Below the pieces are notes generated by a model, which ran no database searches, had not been told where the DNA came from, and saw only the letters and a program-made list of their open reading frames with translations. Both the position numbers and the translations under genes were made by a program. From Neomegalonema sp. (GTDB lineage Bacteria > Pseudomonadota > Alphaproteobacteria > Rhodobacterales > Rhodobacteraceae), in contig JALEFY010000005.1 in NCBI GenBank assembly GCA_022760435.1, positions 1 to 64,000 of the forward strand: a stretch of DNA of 64,000 nt, given 5' to 3'. Positions 54,912 through 64,000 of this stretch are shown piece by piece. Positions within the stretch are counted from its first letter, which is position 1. Each line of letters starts with the position of its first letter.

Positions 54912-56654
54912 CTAGATATTCGCGTAGCAATGCGCCTCTTTGGCGCCGCCAGGATGTGTTACCGCTCCCTTGCAGGTCTCGCCGACAAGTTGAGCGTATT
55001 TCCATAATGCACCTGACGTGTATTGTGTCGGTTTGGGGCCCTTCCAGGCTTTACGCCGCTCGGACAGCTCATCTTCGGACAGCTCGACCGAGATGGTCCC
55101 GGCCTTGGCGTCGAGCACAATCATGTCCCCATCCTTCAGCAAGCCGATCGGGCCACCGACAGCGGCTTCCGGGCCGACATGGCCGATGCAAAAGCCGCGG
55201 GTTGCGCCCGAAAAACGGCCATCGGTGATGAGTGCGACCTTTTTACCCATGCCCTGACCGGACAGGGCAGCGGTGGTTGCCAGCATTTCGCGCATCCCCG
55301 GCCCGCCGCGCGGCCCTTCGTTGCGGATCACCAGCACCTCGCCTTCCTTGTAGGTGCGCGCCTTCACCGCCTCGAACGCCTCTTCCTCGGACTCGAACAC
55401 CCGCGCCGGGCCGGTGAAGGTGAGCTGATCCTCGGTCATCCCGGCAACCTTCACGATCGCGCCCTCGGGGGCCAGATTGCCCTTGAGCCCGACAACGCCG
55501 CCGGTGGCCGAGAGCGGCTTTTCGATTGGGTAGATCACCCGGCCATCGGCCTCGCGGTCGATCTTGGCCAGCTCCTCACCGATCGAGTAGCCCGAGGCGG
55601 TCATGCAATCGGCATGGAAGAGCCCGGCCTTGAGCAGCTCCTTCATCACCACCGGCACGCCGCCAGCCTCATAGAGATCCTTGGCGACATAGGCGCCGCC
55701 GGGCTTGAGATCGACGAAATAGGGGGTCGATTTGAAGATCTCGCAGACATCGTCGAGATCGAACTCGATCCCGGCTTCATGCGCGATCGCGGGCAGGTGC
55801 AGCCCGGCATTGGTCGAGCCACCGGTTGCGGCGACCACGCGGGCGGCGTTCTCCAGCGACTGCCGTGTGACGATGTCGCGGGCGCGGATATTGTTGGCCA
55901 CCAGGTTCATCACTGCCCGGCCCGACGCCTCGCCATAGGCATCGCGGCTCTCATAGGGGGCCGGAGCGCCCGAGGAGTTCAGCAGCGCCAGCCCGATCGC
56001 CTCGGACACGCAGGCCATGGTGTTAGCGGTGAACTGGCCGCCGCAAGCCCCGGCGGAGGGGCAGGCAACCCGCTCGATGATCGCGAGCTCGGCATCGGAC
56101 ATGTTGCCCGCCTGATGCTGGCCAACCGCCTCGAACACGTCCTGGACCGTGATGTCCTTGCCATTGAGCCGCCCCGGCAGGATCGAGCCGCCATAGATGA
56201 ACACGCTCGGCACGTTGAGCCGCACCATCGCCATCATCATCCCCGGCAGGCTCTTGTCACAGCCGGCCATGCCGACCAGCGCGTCATAGGCGTGGCCGCG
56301 CATGGTCAGCTCGACCGAGTCGGCGATCACTTCGCGCGAGACCAGCGAGGAGCGCATGCCCTCATGGCCCATGGCGATGCCGTCGGTGACGGTGATGGTG
56401 GTGAACTCGCGCGGGGTGCCATAGGCCTGCTTGACCCCCATCTTCACCGACTGCGCCTGGCGGTTGAGGGCGATGTTGCAGGGCGCGGCCTCGTTCCAGG
56501 CGGTCGCGACCCCGACGAAGGGTTGCGCGATCTCCTCATCATTGAGCCCCATCGCATAATAATAGGAGCGGTGCGGCGCGCGGGCGGGGCCTACCGTCGA
56601 ATGGCGGCTGGGCAGTTTCGATTTGTCGAATTTGGTCGGGTTGGATCCGTCCAT
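54912..56654 (-). CDS. ilvD: Dihydroxy-acid dehydratase
   Basis: IlvD dehydrates 2,3-dihydroxy-3-methyl acids to 2-keto acids in valine, leucine and isoleucine synthesis and carries an Fe-S cluster. The 580-residue protein has cysteine motifs GCDKSLPG and CPSAGACGG, plus [29 protein letters not shown] and [17 protein letters not shown]. The start at MDGSNPTKF follows AGGGAG; the longer frame (56702) adds 16 residues. It is transcribed toward the structured-RNA candidate. Confidence 0.96.
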   Translation of the reverse strand: MDGSNPTKFDKSKLPSRHSTVGPARAPHRSYYYAMGLNDEEIAQPFVGVATAWNEAAPCNIALNRQAQSVKMGVKQAYGTPREFTTITVTDGIAMGHEGMRSSLVSREVIADSVELTMRGHAYDALVGMAGCDKSLPGMMMAMVRLNVPSVFIYGGSILPGRLNGKDITVQDVFEAVGQHQAGNMSDAELAIIERVACPSAGACGGQFTANTMACVSEAIGLALLNSSGAPAPYESRDAYGEASGRAVMNLVANNIRARDIVTRQSLENAARVVAATGGSTNAGLHLPAIAHEAGIEFDLDDVCEIFKSTPYFVDLKPGGAYVAKDLYEAGGVPVVMKELLKAGLFHADCMTASGYSIGEELAKIDREADGRVIYPIEKPLSATGGVVGLKGNLAPEGAIVKVAGMTEDQLTFTGPARVFESEEEAFEAVKARTYKEGEVLVIRNEGPRGGPGMREMLATTAALSGQGMGKKVALITDGRFSGATRGFCIGHVGPEAAVGGPIGLLKDGDMIVLDAKAGTISVELSEDELSERRKAWKGPKPTQYTSGALWKYAQLVGETCKGAVTHPGGAKEAHCYANI

Positions 56655-56882
56655 GGCGCGTCTCCCTGAGGCTTTTGGCTTGGGTATGTGGCTAAGATCC
56701 ATGAGCTATCGAAAGCTCGCGCGCTTTCGTCAATGCTTTCCTGCGTCGCCCCTTGCGCGCGGGCTGGTTTGGAGGATGCATGCGCCGCTGAATTGGGCTA
56801 TAGAGGCGCTGTATTTTCAGGGCTTCGCACCGCGAGCGTCAGAACCGCGCGGTGATGCCGCGTTGGGCCGGGAGGCGTGAAC

Positions 56883-56936
56883 ATGGGGATGATCACCAGA
56901 ATGGGTCGGGTCACCAAAATGGGGCGGGTCACGAGT
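56883..56936 (+). repeat. 18-bp tandem repeat at the start of a coding region
   Basis: Three in-frame copies of an 18-bp unit, each beginning ATGGG (56883-56900, 56901-56918, 56919-56936), encode MGMITR, MGRVTK and MGRVTS before a signal peptide. Confidence 0.85.
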
Positions 56937-57746
56937 ATCGTAAGGGCGTGCCTCGCCGGGCTTTTGCTTGCCGCCATGCCGAGCGCATCGCAAGCCGGAG
57001 AGGTGCTCGACCGCATTCGCTCGAATGGCAAGGTCGTCATCGCCACCACGACCGGCTACCCCCCGCAAAGCTTCATGGGGCCCAATGGCCGTTTGCAGGG
57101 CTTTGATATCGACGTCGCCCGCGCGATTGCCGAGCGCCTCGGGGTTGCTGCGGAATTCGCCACCACGACCTTCGCCGCGATCGCGGGCGGCGATTGGCGC
57201 GGCCGCTGGGATATCGCGGTCGCCTCGCTTTCGCCGACCAAGACCCGTACCGATGCGCTCGACTTTCCCGCGATCTATTACTTCACCCCCGCCGCATTGG
57301 TGGTTCCGGAAACCGACACCGCGATCAGCCGCACCTATGATGCCAATGGCAAGCGTTTCGCCGTCGCCGCCGCGACCAGCTACGAGGCTTATCTGAGAGG
57401 TGAGCTGCATTTCGCCACGCGTGAGGCGCCGCGCTTTCGGCAACGGATCAAGAAGGTGGCGGGGATCGAAACCTTCGCCAATGACCTCGCCGCGCTAGAG
57501 GCAGTCGCCGCCGGAAAGGTCGATGCCGGGATCTCGGCGCTGCCCACGATCCTGGAAGCGCAGCGTTCGGGTCTTGGGGTCAAGGTCGTGGGGGGGCCGC
57601 TATTTCTCGAGCCGCTCGGCGTTGCGATCGAAAAAGGCGATCGGGAGCTGGCCGTGAAACTGGGCCAGATCGTCTCCGACCTGCGGCGCAGCGGCAGCCT
57701 GAGCAAACTTTCCGAGCAATGGTATGGCGCCGATCTGACCCGTTGA
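56883..57746 (+). CDS. Amino-acid-type ABC transporter substrate-binding protein
   Basis: This is a 287-residue periplasmic binding protein of family 3. After the repeated hexapeptides comes a signal peptide (about residues 19-37, ending ASQA). The mature lobe starts VLDRIRSNGKVVIATTTGYPPQSFMGPNGRLQGFDIDVARAIAERLG, and WDIAVASLSPTKTRTDALDF is the family hinge region. No permease or ATPase genes adjoin it, so it is an orphan and may act as a receptor. GGGAGG lies 9 bases before ATG 56883; later repeat ATGs are alternative starts. Confidence 0.88.
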   Translation: MGMITRMGRVTKMGRVTSIVRACLAGLLLAAMPSASQAGEVLDRIRSNGKVVIATTTGYPPQSFMGPNGRLQGFDIDVARAIAERLGVAAEFATTTFAAIAGGDWRGRWDIAVASLSPTKTRTDALDFPAIYYFTPAALVVPETDTAISRTYDANGKRFAVAAATSYEAYLRGELHFATREAPRFRQRIKKVAGIETFANDLAALEAVAAGKVDAGISALPTILEAQRSGLGVKVVGGPLFLEPLGVAIEKGDRELAVKLGQIVSDLRRSGSLSKLSEQWYGADLTR

Positions 57747-57755
57747 TTTCTCGAC

Positions 57756-58499
57756 CTAATTCTCCAGCCGGCTCAGCGCCACGACCGGTCCGACATCGCC
57801 GCGTTGCAGCGCCACGACATAACCCTTCATCGCCGGGTCGATCGATGCGCTCAACTGCCGGGACGGCTCGCCCCGCCAGGTGCCAAGCACCCGCACCTCC
57901 CGAACGACATTATGATAGGTGACGGTCTCGCCTGAGTTTTCACCGCGACCGATCGCAACCTCATGCGGGCCATCATACTGGAACAGGACCACCGAGCACG
58001 GCTCGGCCTCTGCCGCGCCTGCGTTCTGGATCTCGATTTGCAAGGCTCCGCCCTCACGGTTCAGCGTGATCCTGGCGATCTCAACCGGGCTCGCATCGGC
58101 AGCCGAGCGCACTGCCCGCTCATCACTGCCAACGACACCCCTACGCCCATCGACCACGATCTGCGGCGTGTAGATCGAGCGTGCCATCCATTTTTTCTGA
58201 TAGGCGCGCTGGCGCGCGGTATGCGCGGCTTTGGCGAAGCGATCATGCCAGCCGAGATAGTCCCAGTAATCGACACTGAGGGTCAGAGCGATGAATTTGG
58301 GATCCTCGCTCAACTTGCCAAGGACGGCATCGGCGGGCGGACAGGAGGAGCACCCTTGCGAGGTGAAAAGCTCCACCAGCACCGGGCGCGCTTGCGCTTG
58401 CACCGCGATGCAAGGAAGGATCAGCAGGGTATAGAGGGCGAGCAGGAGCTGCCTTGAAGTTCTGCGGTCGCGCCCAAGGGCTGCCAAGCCGTAAAGCAT
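57756..58499 (-). CDS. DUF1223 thioredoxin-like secreted protein
   Basis: This is a 247-residue exported protein with an N-terminal signal (about residues 16-37, ending AQA). VELFTSQGCSSCPPAD is the DUF1223 hallmark, a thioredoxin-like C-x-x-C. SVDYWDYLGWHDRFA, YTPQIVVDGRRGVVGSD follow, with a beta-rich C-terminal half. Its function is unknown; a redox role in the periplasm is plausible. It is convergent with the binding-protein gene, 9 bp apart. Confidence 0.92.
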   Translation of the reverse strand: MLYGLAALGRDRRTSRQLLLALYTLLILPCIAVQAQARPVLVELFTSQGCSSCPPADAVLGKLSEDPKFIALTLSVDYWDYLGWHDRFAKAAHTARQRAYQKKWMARSIYTPQIVVDGRRGVVGSDERAVRSAADASPVEIARITLNREGGALQIEIQNAGAAEAEPCSVVLFQYDGPHEVAIGRGENSGETVTYHNVVREVRVLGTWRGEPSRQLSASIDPAMKGYVVALQRGDVGPVVALSRLEN

Positions 58500-58829
58500 T
58501 TTTCCATCCTCTGTTAGCCTGCGATCATCCTACCCACACACGGACCTCAAATGCCAATCAAGGACTGGTGAGCGCTGCGCGCAACGCGCTGGCACCGGTC
58601 AGCTCGGCAAACGCCGTCCGGCAAGCTCAGCGCCGCCAGCTTGAGCGGTTTTGGCGTGTCGCGCAGGACTCACTTGTGGGTTTTTTGCAGCGCCTGCGAA
58701 TCACCTTTGCTCGCGCCTGCACGCAATTGGGGATAAGATCACCCGATGCGCGAGGGATCAGAAGATGTGACGCCAGCCGGCCGCGAGGGGCGCTTCCCTC
58801 GGCCCCGCCAGAGCGCCATCCAGAGCGAT
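58500..58829. other. Divergent intergenic region before rnhB-ccrM
   Basis: The stretch serves as promoter region for the DUF1223 gene and rnhB. It contains two GANTC methylation sites (58667-58671 and 58698-58702) and a T-run (about 58680-58686). If rnhB starts at 58746 the spacer is 246 bp. No gene is seen. Confidence 0.6.
58667..58702 (+). promoter_or_regulatory. Pair of GANTC sites upstream of rnhB-ccrM
   Basis: GACTC (58667-58671) and GAATC (58698-58702) lie 31 bp apart about 45-80 bp before ATG 58746. In Caulobacter the ccrM promoter itself contains GANTC sites whose methylation state times its expression. The match suggests autoregulation here; this is inference. Confidence 0.5.
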
Positions 58830-59492
58830 ATGATGGTTTTTGAACGCGAGATGCGCGCGCATCTGGGCGCGCGGGCGCGGGTTTGCGGGATCGACGAGGT
58901 CGGGCGCGGCCCGCTGGCGGGGCCAGTTCTGGCCTGCGCCGTCATTCTGGGCGAAGGCGTGCAGATTGCCGGGCTGACGGACTCAAAAGCGCTGAGCGCC
59001 CGGCGCCGGACGGATCTGGCGCAAGCCCTATGGGCAGCGCAGGCGCGCGGGGCGGTCGAGATCGGGGTCGGCGCTGCCAGTGTGCGCGAGATCGAGCAGA
59101 TCAACATCCTGCGCGCCAATGATCTGGCGATGGCACGCGCGGTTGCAGCGCTGGGCGCGGCACCTGACTGCGCTCTCATCGATGGCAACCGAGTGCCGCC
59201 GACCCTCGAGATAACGGCGAAGGCGCTGGTCAAGGGCGATGCCCGCTCTGCCTCGATCGCGGCGGCCTCGATCATCGCCAAGGAACTGCGCGACCGACTG
59301 ATGCGACAGCTCGATCACCGCTACCCGGGCTATGGCTGGGCACGCAATGCCGGGTATCCGACCCGCGCGCATAAGGCAGCGATTGCCGAGCTTGGATTGA
59401 CCCCGCATCATCGGCGCAGCTTTCGCGGTTGCCAGCTCAGCCCCGGCACCGGCCCCGCCTCCATCACCGCTCCTGCGCGAGCACTTGCATGA
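58830..59492 (+). CDS. rnhB: Ribonuclease HII
   Basis: RNase HII cleaves the RNA strand of RNA-DNA hybrids and removes ribonucleotides from DNA. Motifs are VCGIDEVGRGPLAGPV with the D-E pair, LTDSKALS, LIDGN and ASIAAASIIAKELRD. ATG 58830 gives 220 residues and fits the family; ATG 58746 would add 28 residues rich in Arg and Pro, and neither has a strong ribosome-binding site. It lies 22 bp before ccrM, a typical alphaproteobacterial pair. Confidence 0.94.
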   Translation: MMVFEREMRAHLGARARVCGIDEVGRGPLAGPVLACAVILGEGVQIAGLTDSKALSARRRTDLAQALWAAQARGAVEIGVGAASVREIEQINILRANDLAMARAVAALGAAPDCALIDGNRVPPTLEITAKALVKGDARSASIAAASIIAKELRDRLMRQLDHRYPGYGWARNAGYPTRAHKAAIAELGLTPHHRRSFRGCQLSPGTGPASITAPARALA

Positions 59493-59499
59493 GTTCTGA

Positions 59500-60615
<1,116 letters not shown>

Positions 60616-60681
60616 CCAACAGATGCGCAATCCGATGTATTGCGCTCTTTTCCAGGCTTTGCTATCCTATAACAGGGAGTA

Positions 60682-60696
60682 TTAAGCTTCGTTTAT
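60682..60696 (+). promoter_or_regulatory. CtrA-like box 1 upstream of motB
   Basis: TTAA (60682-60685), seven bases, then TTAT (60693-60696) match seven of eight consensus bases of the CtrA site TTAA-N7-TTAA. Confidence 0.5.
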
Positions 60697-60728
60697 GAAG
60701 CATTGACGCCTGAAGATCGCAATAACCC

Positions 60729-60743
60729 TTAATTCATCGTTAG
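60729..60743 (+). promoter_or_regulatory. CtrA-like box 2 upstream of motB
   Basis: TTAA (60729-60732), seven bases, then TTAG (60740-60743) match seven of eight consensus bases. Two such boxes 47 bp apart before flagellar genes fit control by CtrA. Confidence 0.55.
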
Positions 60744-60843
60744 CGATTTTCGTAAAACCCTTGCGTCACTTCACACAATAATAACCGGCCAGCGCTACCT
60801 TCTTGCTCAAGAGCCCCCTTGAGCCTGCAAAGGACGCAGTCCC

Positions 60844-61758
60844 GTGAGCGATGAACGCCCGATTGTCATCAAGAAAGTGAAGAAAGTCGTCGGCGGCGGC
60901 CATCATGGTGGCGCGTGGAAAGTGGCCTATGCTGACTTCGTGACCGCGATGATGGCCTTCTTCCTGCTGATGTGGCTGCTCAATGCCGTTTCGGCCGATA
61001 CCAAGAAGGGTCTGGCGGACTTTTTCAACGATCGCATCCCGATGACCGACGAGAGCGCCGGTGGTCAGGGCATGCTCAATGGCGAAAGCATCGTCACCGA
61101 TGACGACATGCTTGGCCAGGGCGCGGCGCAGCAGATGGCACCGGGCGGGGCGCAGGCCAGCGAAGAGCCGATCGACACCGCCGATGTCAATGAGCTGCAA
61201 CGCGATGTCGAGGCCAATATTGGCGAAGGCGGCGATGATGCAGCCTTTGGCCCCGAAGATGGCGCCGAAGATCTCCAGACCGCTTTCGAGGCCATGAAGG
61301 CGGCGCTTGATGAAGACAATTCTCTGGAAGCGGCCAGGGCAGCCGATCTGATCAAGCACATCACCTTGAAGATGACCCCTGAGGGTCTGGTGATCGAGAT
61401 CGCCGATCGCGATGGCGCATCGCTGTTTCGCAAGGCCTCGGCCGAACCGGTCGGCAAGCTGCGCGATATCATCGAGATGCTGACCCCGATCATCGCCTCG
61501 GTGAAAAACCGGATCGCGATCACCGGGCATACGGACATCGTCCCCTTCGCCGCTGGCGCCAATTACGGCAACTGGGAGCTCTCGAGCGACCGGGCCAATG
61601 CCGCGCGCCGCCTGATGCTGGGCGCCGGCCTGCCGACCTCGCGCCTGCGCAAGGTGGTGGGCGCCGCCGCAACCGATCCCATCGACGAAGATCCGGCAGC
61701 AGCCGTGAACCGGCGTATCGCTATCACGCTGCTGCGCGGGGATCGCGATGAGAGCTGA
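60844..61758 (+). CDS. motB: Flagellar stator protein MotB
   Basis: MotB anchors the MotA/B proton channel to peptidoglycan. The 304-residue protein has one transmembrane helix (about 32-50) with the proton-binding D31 in AYADFVTAMMAFFLLMWLLN. A long acidic linker (about 60-170) precedes the OmpA-like peptidoglycan-binding domain with ITGHTDIVPF and LSSDRANAARRLML. The start is GTG behind AAGGA. motA is not adjacent, which is the case in several alphaproteobacteria. Confidence 0.95.
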   Translation: MSDERPIVIKKVKKVVGGGHHGGAWKVAYADFVTAMMAFFLLMWLLNAVSADTKKGLADFFNDRIPMTDESAGGQGMLNGESIVTDDDMLGQGAAQQMAPGGAQASEEPIDTADVNELQRDVEANIGEGGDDAAFGPEDGAEDLQTAFEAMKAALDEDNSLEAARAADLIKHITLKMTPEGLVIEIADRDGASLFRKASAEPVGKLRDIIEMLTPIIASVKNRIAITGHTDIVPFAAGANYGNWELSSDRANAARRLMLGAGLPTSRLRKVVGAAATDPIDEDPAAAVNRRIAITLLRGDRDES

Positions 61759-61806
61759 GAAATAACAAGAAAAACAAAACCGATCCTAGAAAAGGAATGG
61801 ACTGAA

Positions 61807-63108
61807 ATGGGTTTGCACTCCTCCCTCAATGCCGGTGTCATGGGCCTCAATGTCAACGCGACGCGCCTGGCCACGGTCTCGGACAACATCGCCAATGCCA
61901 GCACCACTGGTTACAAGGCGGCCACGGCTGATTTTCACTCGATCGTGACCAACCAGTCGACCGGCCTCTATTCGGCTGGCGGTGTCCGGGTGACCTCGGG
62001 CCGCAACATCGCCGAGGAAGGCGCGCTGACCGCCACCGGCAACTCGACCGATATCGCGATCGCTGGCCGCGGCATGATCCCGGTGACCACCGTGGTCTCG
62101 CGCGATGAGCCGGCTGCGGATCGTCCGTTCTACATGACGTCGACCGGCTCGTTCAACGAGGACAAGGACGGCTATCTGCGCACCTCGAGCGGCCTGCAAC
62201 TGCTCGGCTGGCCGACCGATGAAAACGGCGCAGTGAATGGCGTCTCGCGTGAGAGCCCGCTCTCGCTGGAGCCGGTGCGGATCTTCGGCTTTGACTATGT
62301 CTCCAACCCGACCACGGAAATTCAGCTCGGCCTGAACCTGCCGGCGACCGAGACCACCTCGACTGCGACGGGCGACCCGTACGAGATGACCGTCGAGTAT
62401 TATGACCAGCTCGGCGCGGCACAGATCCTGACCATGACCTACACCCCGACCGTGGGCGGCGCCACCGCGAGCAATGAGTGGAACCTGCAAATCACCGACA
62501 GTGCCCAGGGCGGCGCATCGGTTGGCGAGTACACGCTGCAATTCACCGATACCGGTGCGTCGGCGGGCCTGCTGAGCTCGGTGACCACCGTTTCGGGCGG
62601 CGGCTACAATGCAATCACCGGCGAGATCGACCTGGTTCTGCCGCATGGCAACGTAGCGCTTGAGATCGGCGCACCGGGCGCGCTGGGCCATATCACCCAG
62701 TTCGGCTCGACCTTCTCGCCCTCGGATGTGACCAAAGACGGCACCCCGGTCGGCACCCTGACCCGGGTCGAAGTGACCGAGCAAGGCTTCGTCGAGGCGG
62801 TCTATGACAGCGGCTACCGTCGTCCGCTCTACCAGATCCCGGTCGTCGACGTGCCGAACTTCAACGGCCTGACCGCAACCGACAACCAGACCTTCCAGAT
62901 CTCGGTTGATAGTGGCGATCTGTATCTGTGGGATGCTGGCGAGGGCCCCTCGGGCACCGTGCTGGGTTACTCGCTGGAAGCTTCAACTTCCGATATCGCC
63001 GAGGAACTTACTCATCTTATCGAAACACAACGGGCGTATTCCTCGAATGCGAAGATCATTCAGACCGTCGATGAGATGATGCAGGAAACCACCAACATCA
63101 AACGGTAA
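61807..63108 (+). CDS. flgE: Flagellar hook protein FlgE
   Basis: This 433-residue protein polymerises into the flagellar hook. The N-terminal rod-type helix is SSLNAGVMGLNVNATRLATVSDNIANASTTGYK, and the C-terminal helix ends LTHLIETQRAYSSNAKIIQTVDEMMQETTNIKR. The middle forms the hook domains. AAAAGGAA precedes ATG 61807. It follows motB by 48 bp and precedes flgK by 48 bp, so the three are likely one unit. Confidence 0.96.
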   Translation: MGLHSSLNAGVMGLNVNATRLATVSDNIANASTTGYKAATADFHSIVTNQSTGLYSAGGVRVTSGRNIAEEGALTATGNSTDIAIAGRGMIPVTTVVSRDEPAADRPFYMTSTGSFNEDKDGYLRTSSGLQLLGWPTDENGAVNGVSRESPLSLEPVRIFGFDYVSNPTTEIQLGLNLPATETTSTATGDPYEMTVEYYDQLGAAQILTMTYTPTVGGATASNEWNLQITDSAQGGASVGEYTLQFTDTGASAGLLSSVTTVSGGGYNAITGEIDLVLPHGNVALEIGAPGALGHITQFGSTFSPSDVTKDGTPVGTLTRVEVTEQGFVEAVYDSGYRRPLYQIPVVDVPNFNGLTATDNQTFQISVDSGDLYLWDAGEGPSGTVLGYSLEASTSDIAEELTHLIETQRAYSSNAKIIQTVDEMMQETTNIKR

Positions 63109-63156
63109 GGCGCGGCCGAAGCCCCGCGCGCATAGCATGAAATAGCGAGCGTTCCG

Positions 63157-64000
63157 ATGACCCTGAATACTGCTCTATACAATGCCCTGAGCGGCCTGAC
63201 CGCCACCTCTCGTCAGGTGACCGTGACGGCGCATAACATCGCGAACGCGAGCACCGAAGGCTATGCTCGACAATCCGTGGACCTGGCCGCTGTATCGCTC
63301 AACGGCCAGGGCAATGGTGTGAAGGTACTGGGCGTCTCGCGCGCCCAGACGCCAGAGCTCACCGCCGACCGCCGCCGCGCCGAGGCTGATCTGGGCCGCA
63401 GCGAGACCCTCGCCTCGGGCGCAGCGCAACTGACGCAGCTCATCGGTGACAGTGAAGATGTCGGGGCCCTGTTCGCCCTCTACCAAAATCTTGAAGACAC
63501 GATCCGCGATCTGTCCAACCGGCCCGACAGCCAGACCAACCAGACGCTGGTGGTCGATGCCGCCAACCGTCTGGCGGAAGGCTTTGCCGATCTTGAGGAT
63601 GGCGTTTCGACAATTCGTCAGAATACCGAGCGCGAGATCGCCCAGCAGATCAGCACCGTCAACAACGCGCTGGAAGAGATCGCCAAGCTCAACTCGCAGA
63701 TCTCCTATGCCAGCGCCACCGGATCTGACGTTTCCGGCCTCGAGCAACTGCGCCAGGATCAAATCGACATCGTCGCCCCGATCGTCCCGGTCGAAGTGAA
63801 GGAGCGTGCCAATGGCACGCTGGCGCTGATGACCCCTTCGGGGCAGATGCTGGTTGATGCGACCGCCTCAAAACTCGAATTCACCTCGACGGCCAATATC
63901 AATGCGTCGATGGACTATCGCAATGGTGTCGGCCCGCTCTCGGGTCTGAGCATCAACGGCCATGAGATCACCCCGGGCGCGTCGAACACCGCGCTGACAT
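63157..64000 (+). CDS. flgK: Flagellar hook-associated protein FlgK (3' end beyond window)
   Basis: FlgK (HAP1) joins hook and filament. The frame from ATG 63157 is open to the window end, giving 281 residues of a protein usually 450-700 long. It begins MTLNTALYNALSGLTATSRQ, then VTAHNIANASTEGYARQSVDL, the axial-protein signature, followed by helical parts with FALYQNLEDTIRDLSNRPDS. Confidence 0.94.
   Translation, partial: MTLNTALYNALSGLTATSRQVTVTAHNIANASTEGYARQSVDLAAVSLNGQGNGVKVLGVSRAQTPELTADRRRAEADLGRSETLASGAAQLTQLIGDSEDVGALFALYQNLEDTIRDLSNRPDSQTNQTLVVDAANRLAEGFADLEDGVSTIRQNTEREIAQQISTVNNALEEIAKLNSQISYASATGSDVSGLEQLRQDQIDIVAPIVPVEVKERANGTLALMTPSGQMLVDATASKLEFTSTANINASMDYRNGVGPLSGLSINGHEITPGASNTALT

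Noticed and set aside
55023-56669. 548-codon plus-strand frame opposite ilvD
   Set aside because: ilvD is unmistakable on the other strand; this is a shadow frame.

Overview
The window is a high-G+C stretch of an alphaproteobacterial chromosome. This rests on several signs: the order rplU-rpmA-obgE-proB-proA, a CcrM-type adenine methyltransferase next to rnhB with GANTC sites upstream, CtrA-like TTAA-N7-TTA boxes before flagellar genes, a TIGR02302/DUF4175 protein beside lysA and argH, a Usg protein, and a HIG1 protein beside the cobalamin adenosyltransferase. A Caulobacterales/Maricaulales/Hyphomonadales-like host is likely, but genus cannot be read from the sequence. Most genes are housekeeping and closely packed, with many stop/start overlaps.

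Layout. 1-960: AT-rich accessory DNA with a likely Imm11-family immunity gene and the possible tail of its toxin, ending at the 3' end of a tRNA-Ser gene. 1072-6101: repeat-rich spacer, ribosomal proteins L21 and L27, ObgE, and proline synthesis (proB, proA). 6157-9782: a gene behind a consensus-like sigma-54 promoter, an ELM1-family protein, an Lrp regulator and a lipoprotein. 10150-17491: lysine and arginine synthesis (lysA, argH), an LptM-like small lipoprotein, a TlpA-like thioredoxin and a secreted creatininase relative. 17498-28047: AI-2E family permease, SDR, HIG1 protein, cobalamin adenosyltransferase, DUF3108 protein, MeaB, L28, sirtuin, LepA, MepA and TatD. 28186-36333: a type I secretion ABC transporter and HlyD adaptor, MlaA and MlaC, YjbQ, a phosphoesterase, an HNH protein, and the RimB-like/RimK pair.

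36573-41981 encodes a 1,802-residue protein: an N-terminal SGNH/SASA-type esterase, four alternating Ig-like and choice-of-anchor-D repeats, and C-terminal RTX calcium-binding repeats. The type I secretion genes about 5 kb upstream are its natural export candidates. It is followed by gspF-gspG, a beta carbonic anhydrase, an FNR-type regulator with cysteines, and usg. 46100-52397 is an apparent operon of photolyase, FAD oxidoreductase, DUF1365, cyclopropane-synthase-like methyltransferase and MFS transporter, preceded by a sequence matching the RpoE/ChrR singlet-oxygen promoter (TGATCC-N18-TAAAGA). This suggests a light/photo-oxidative stress and lipid-modification unit. 52402-58499 holds a glycosyltransferase, a secreted protein, a candidate structured RNA, ilvD, a solute-binding protein and a DUF1223 protein. 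The right end holds rnhB, ccrM, and the flagellar genes motB, flgE and flgK (cut by the edge).

A recurring feature is short tandem repeats of 14-18 bp in 2-4 copies at gene boundaries, seen at seven loci and each with a different unit. No CRISPR array, insertion sequence or complete prophage was seen.
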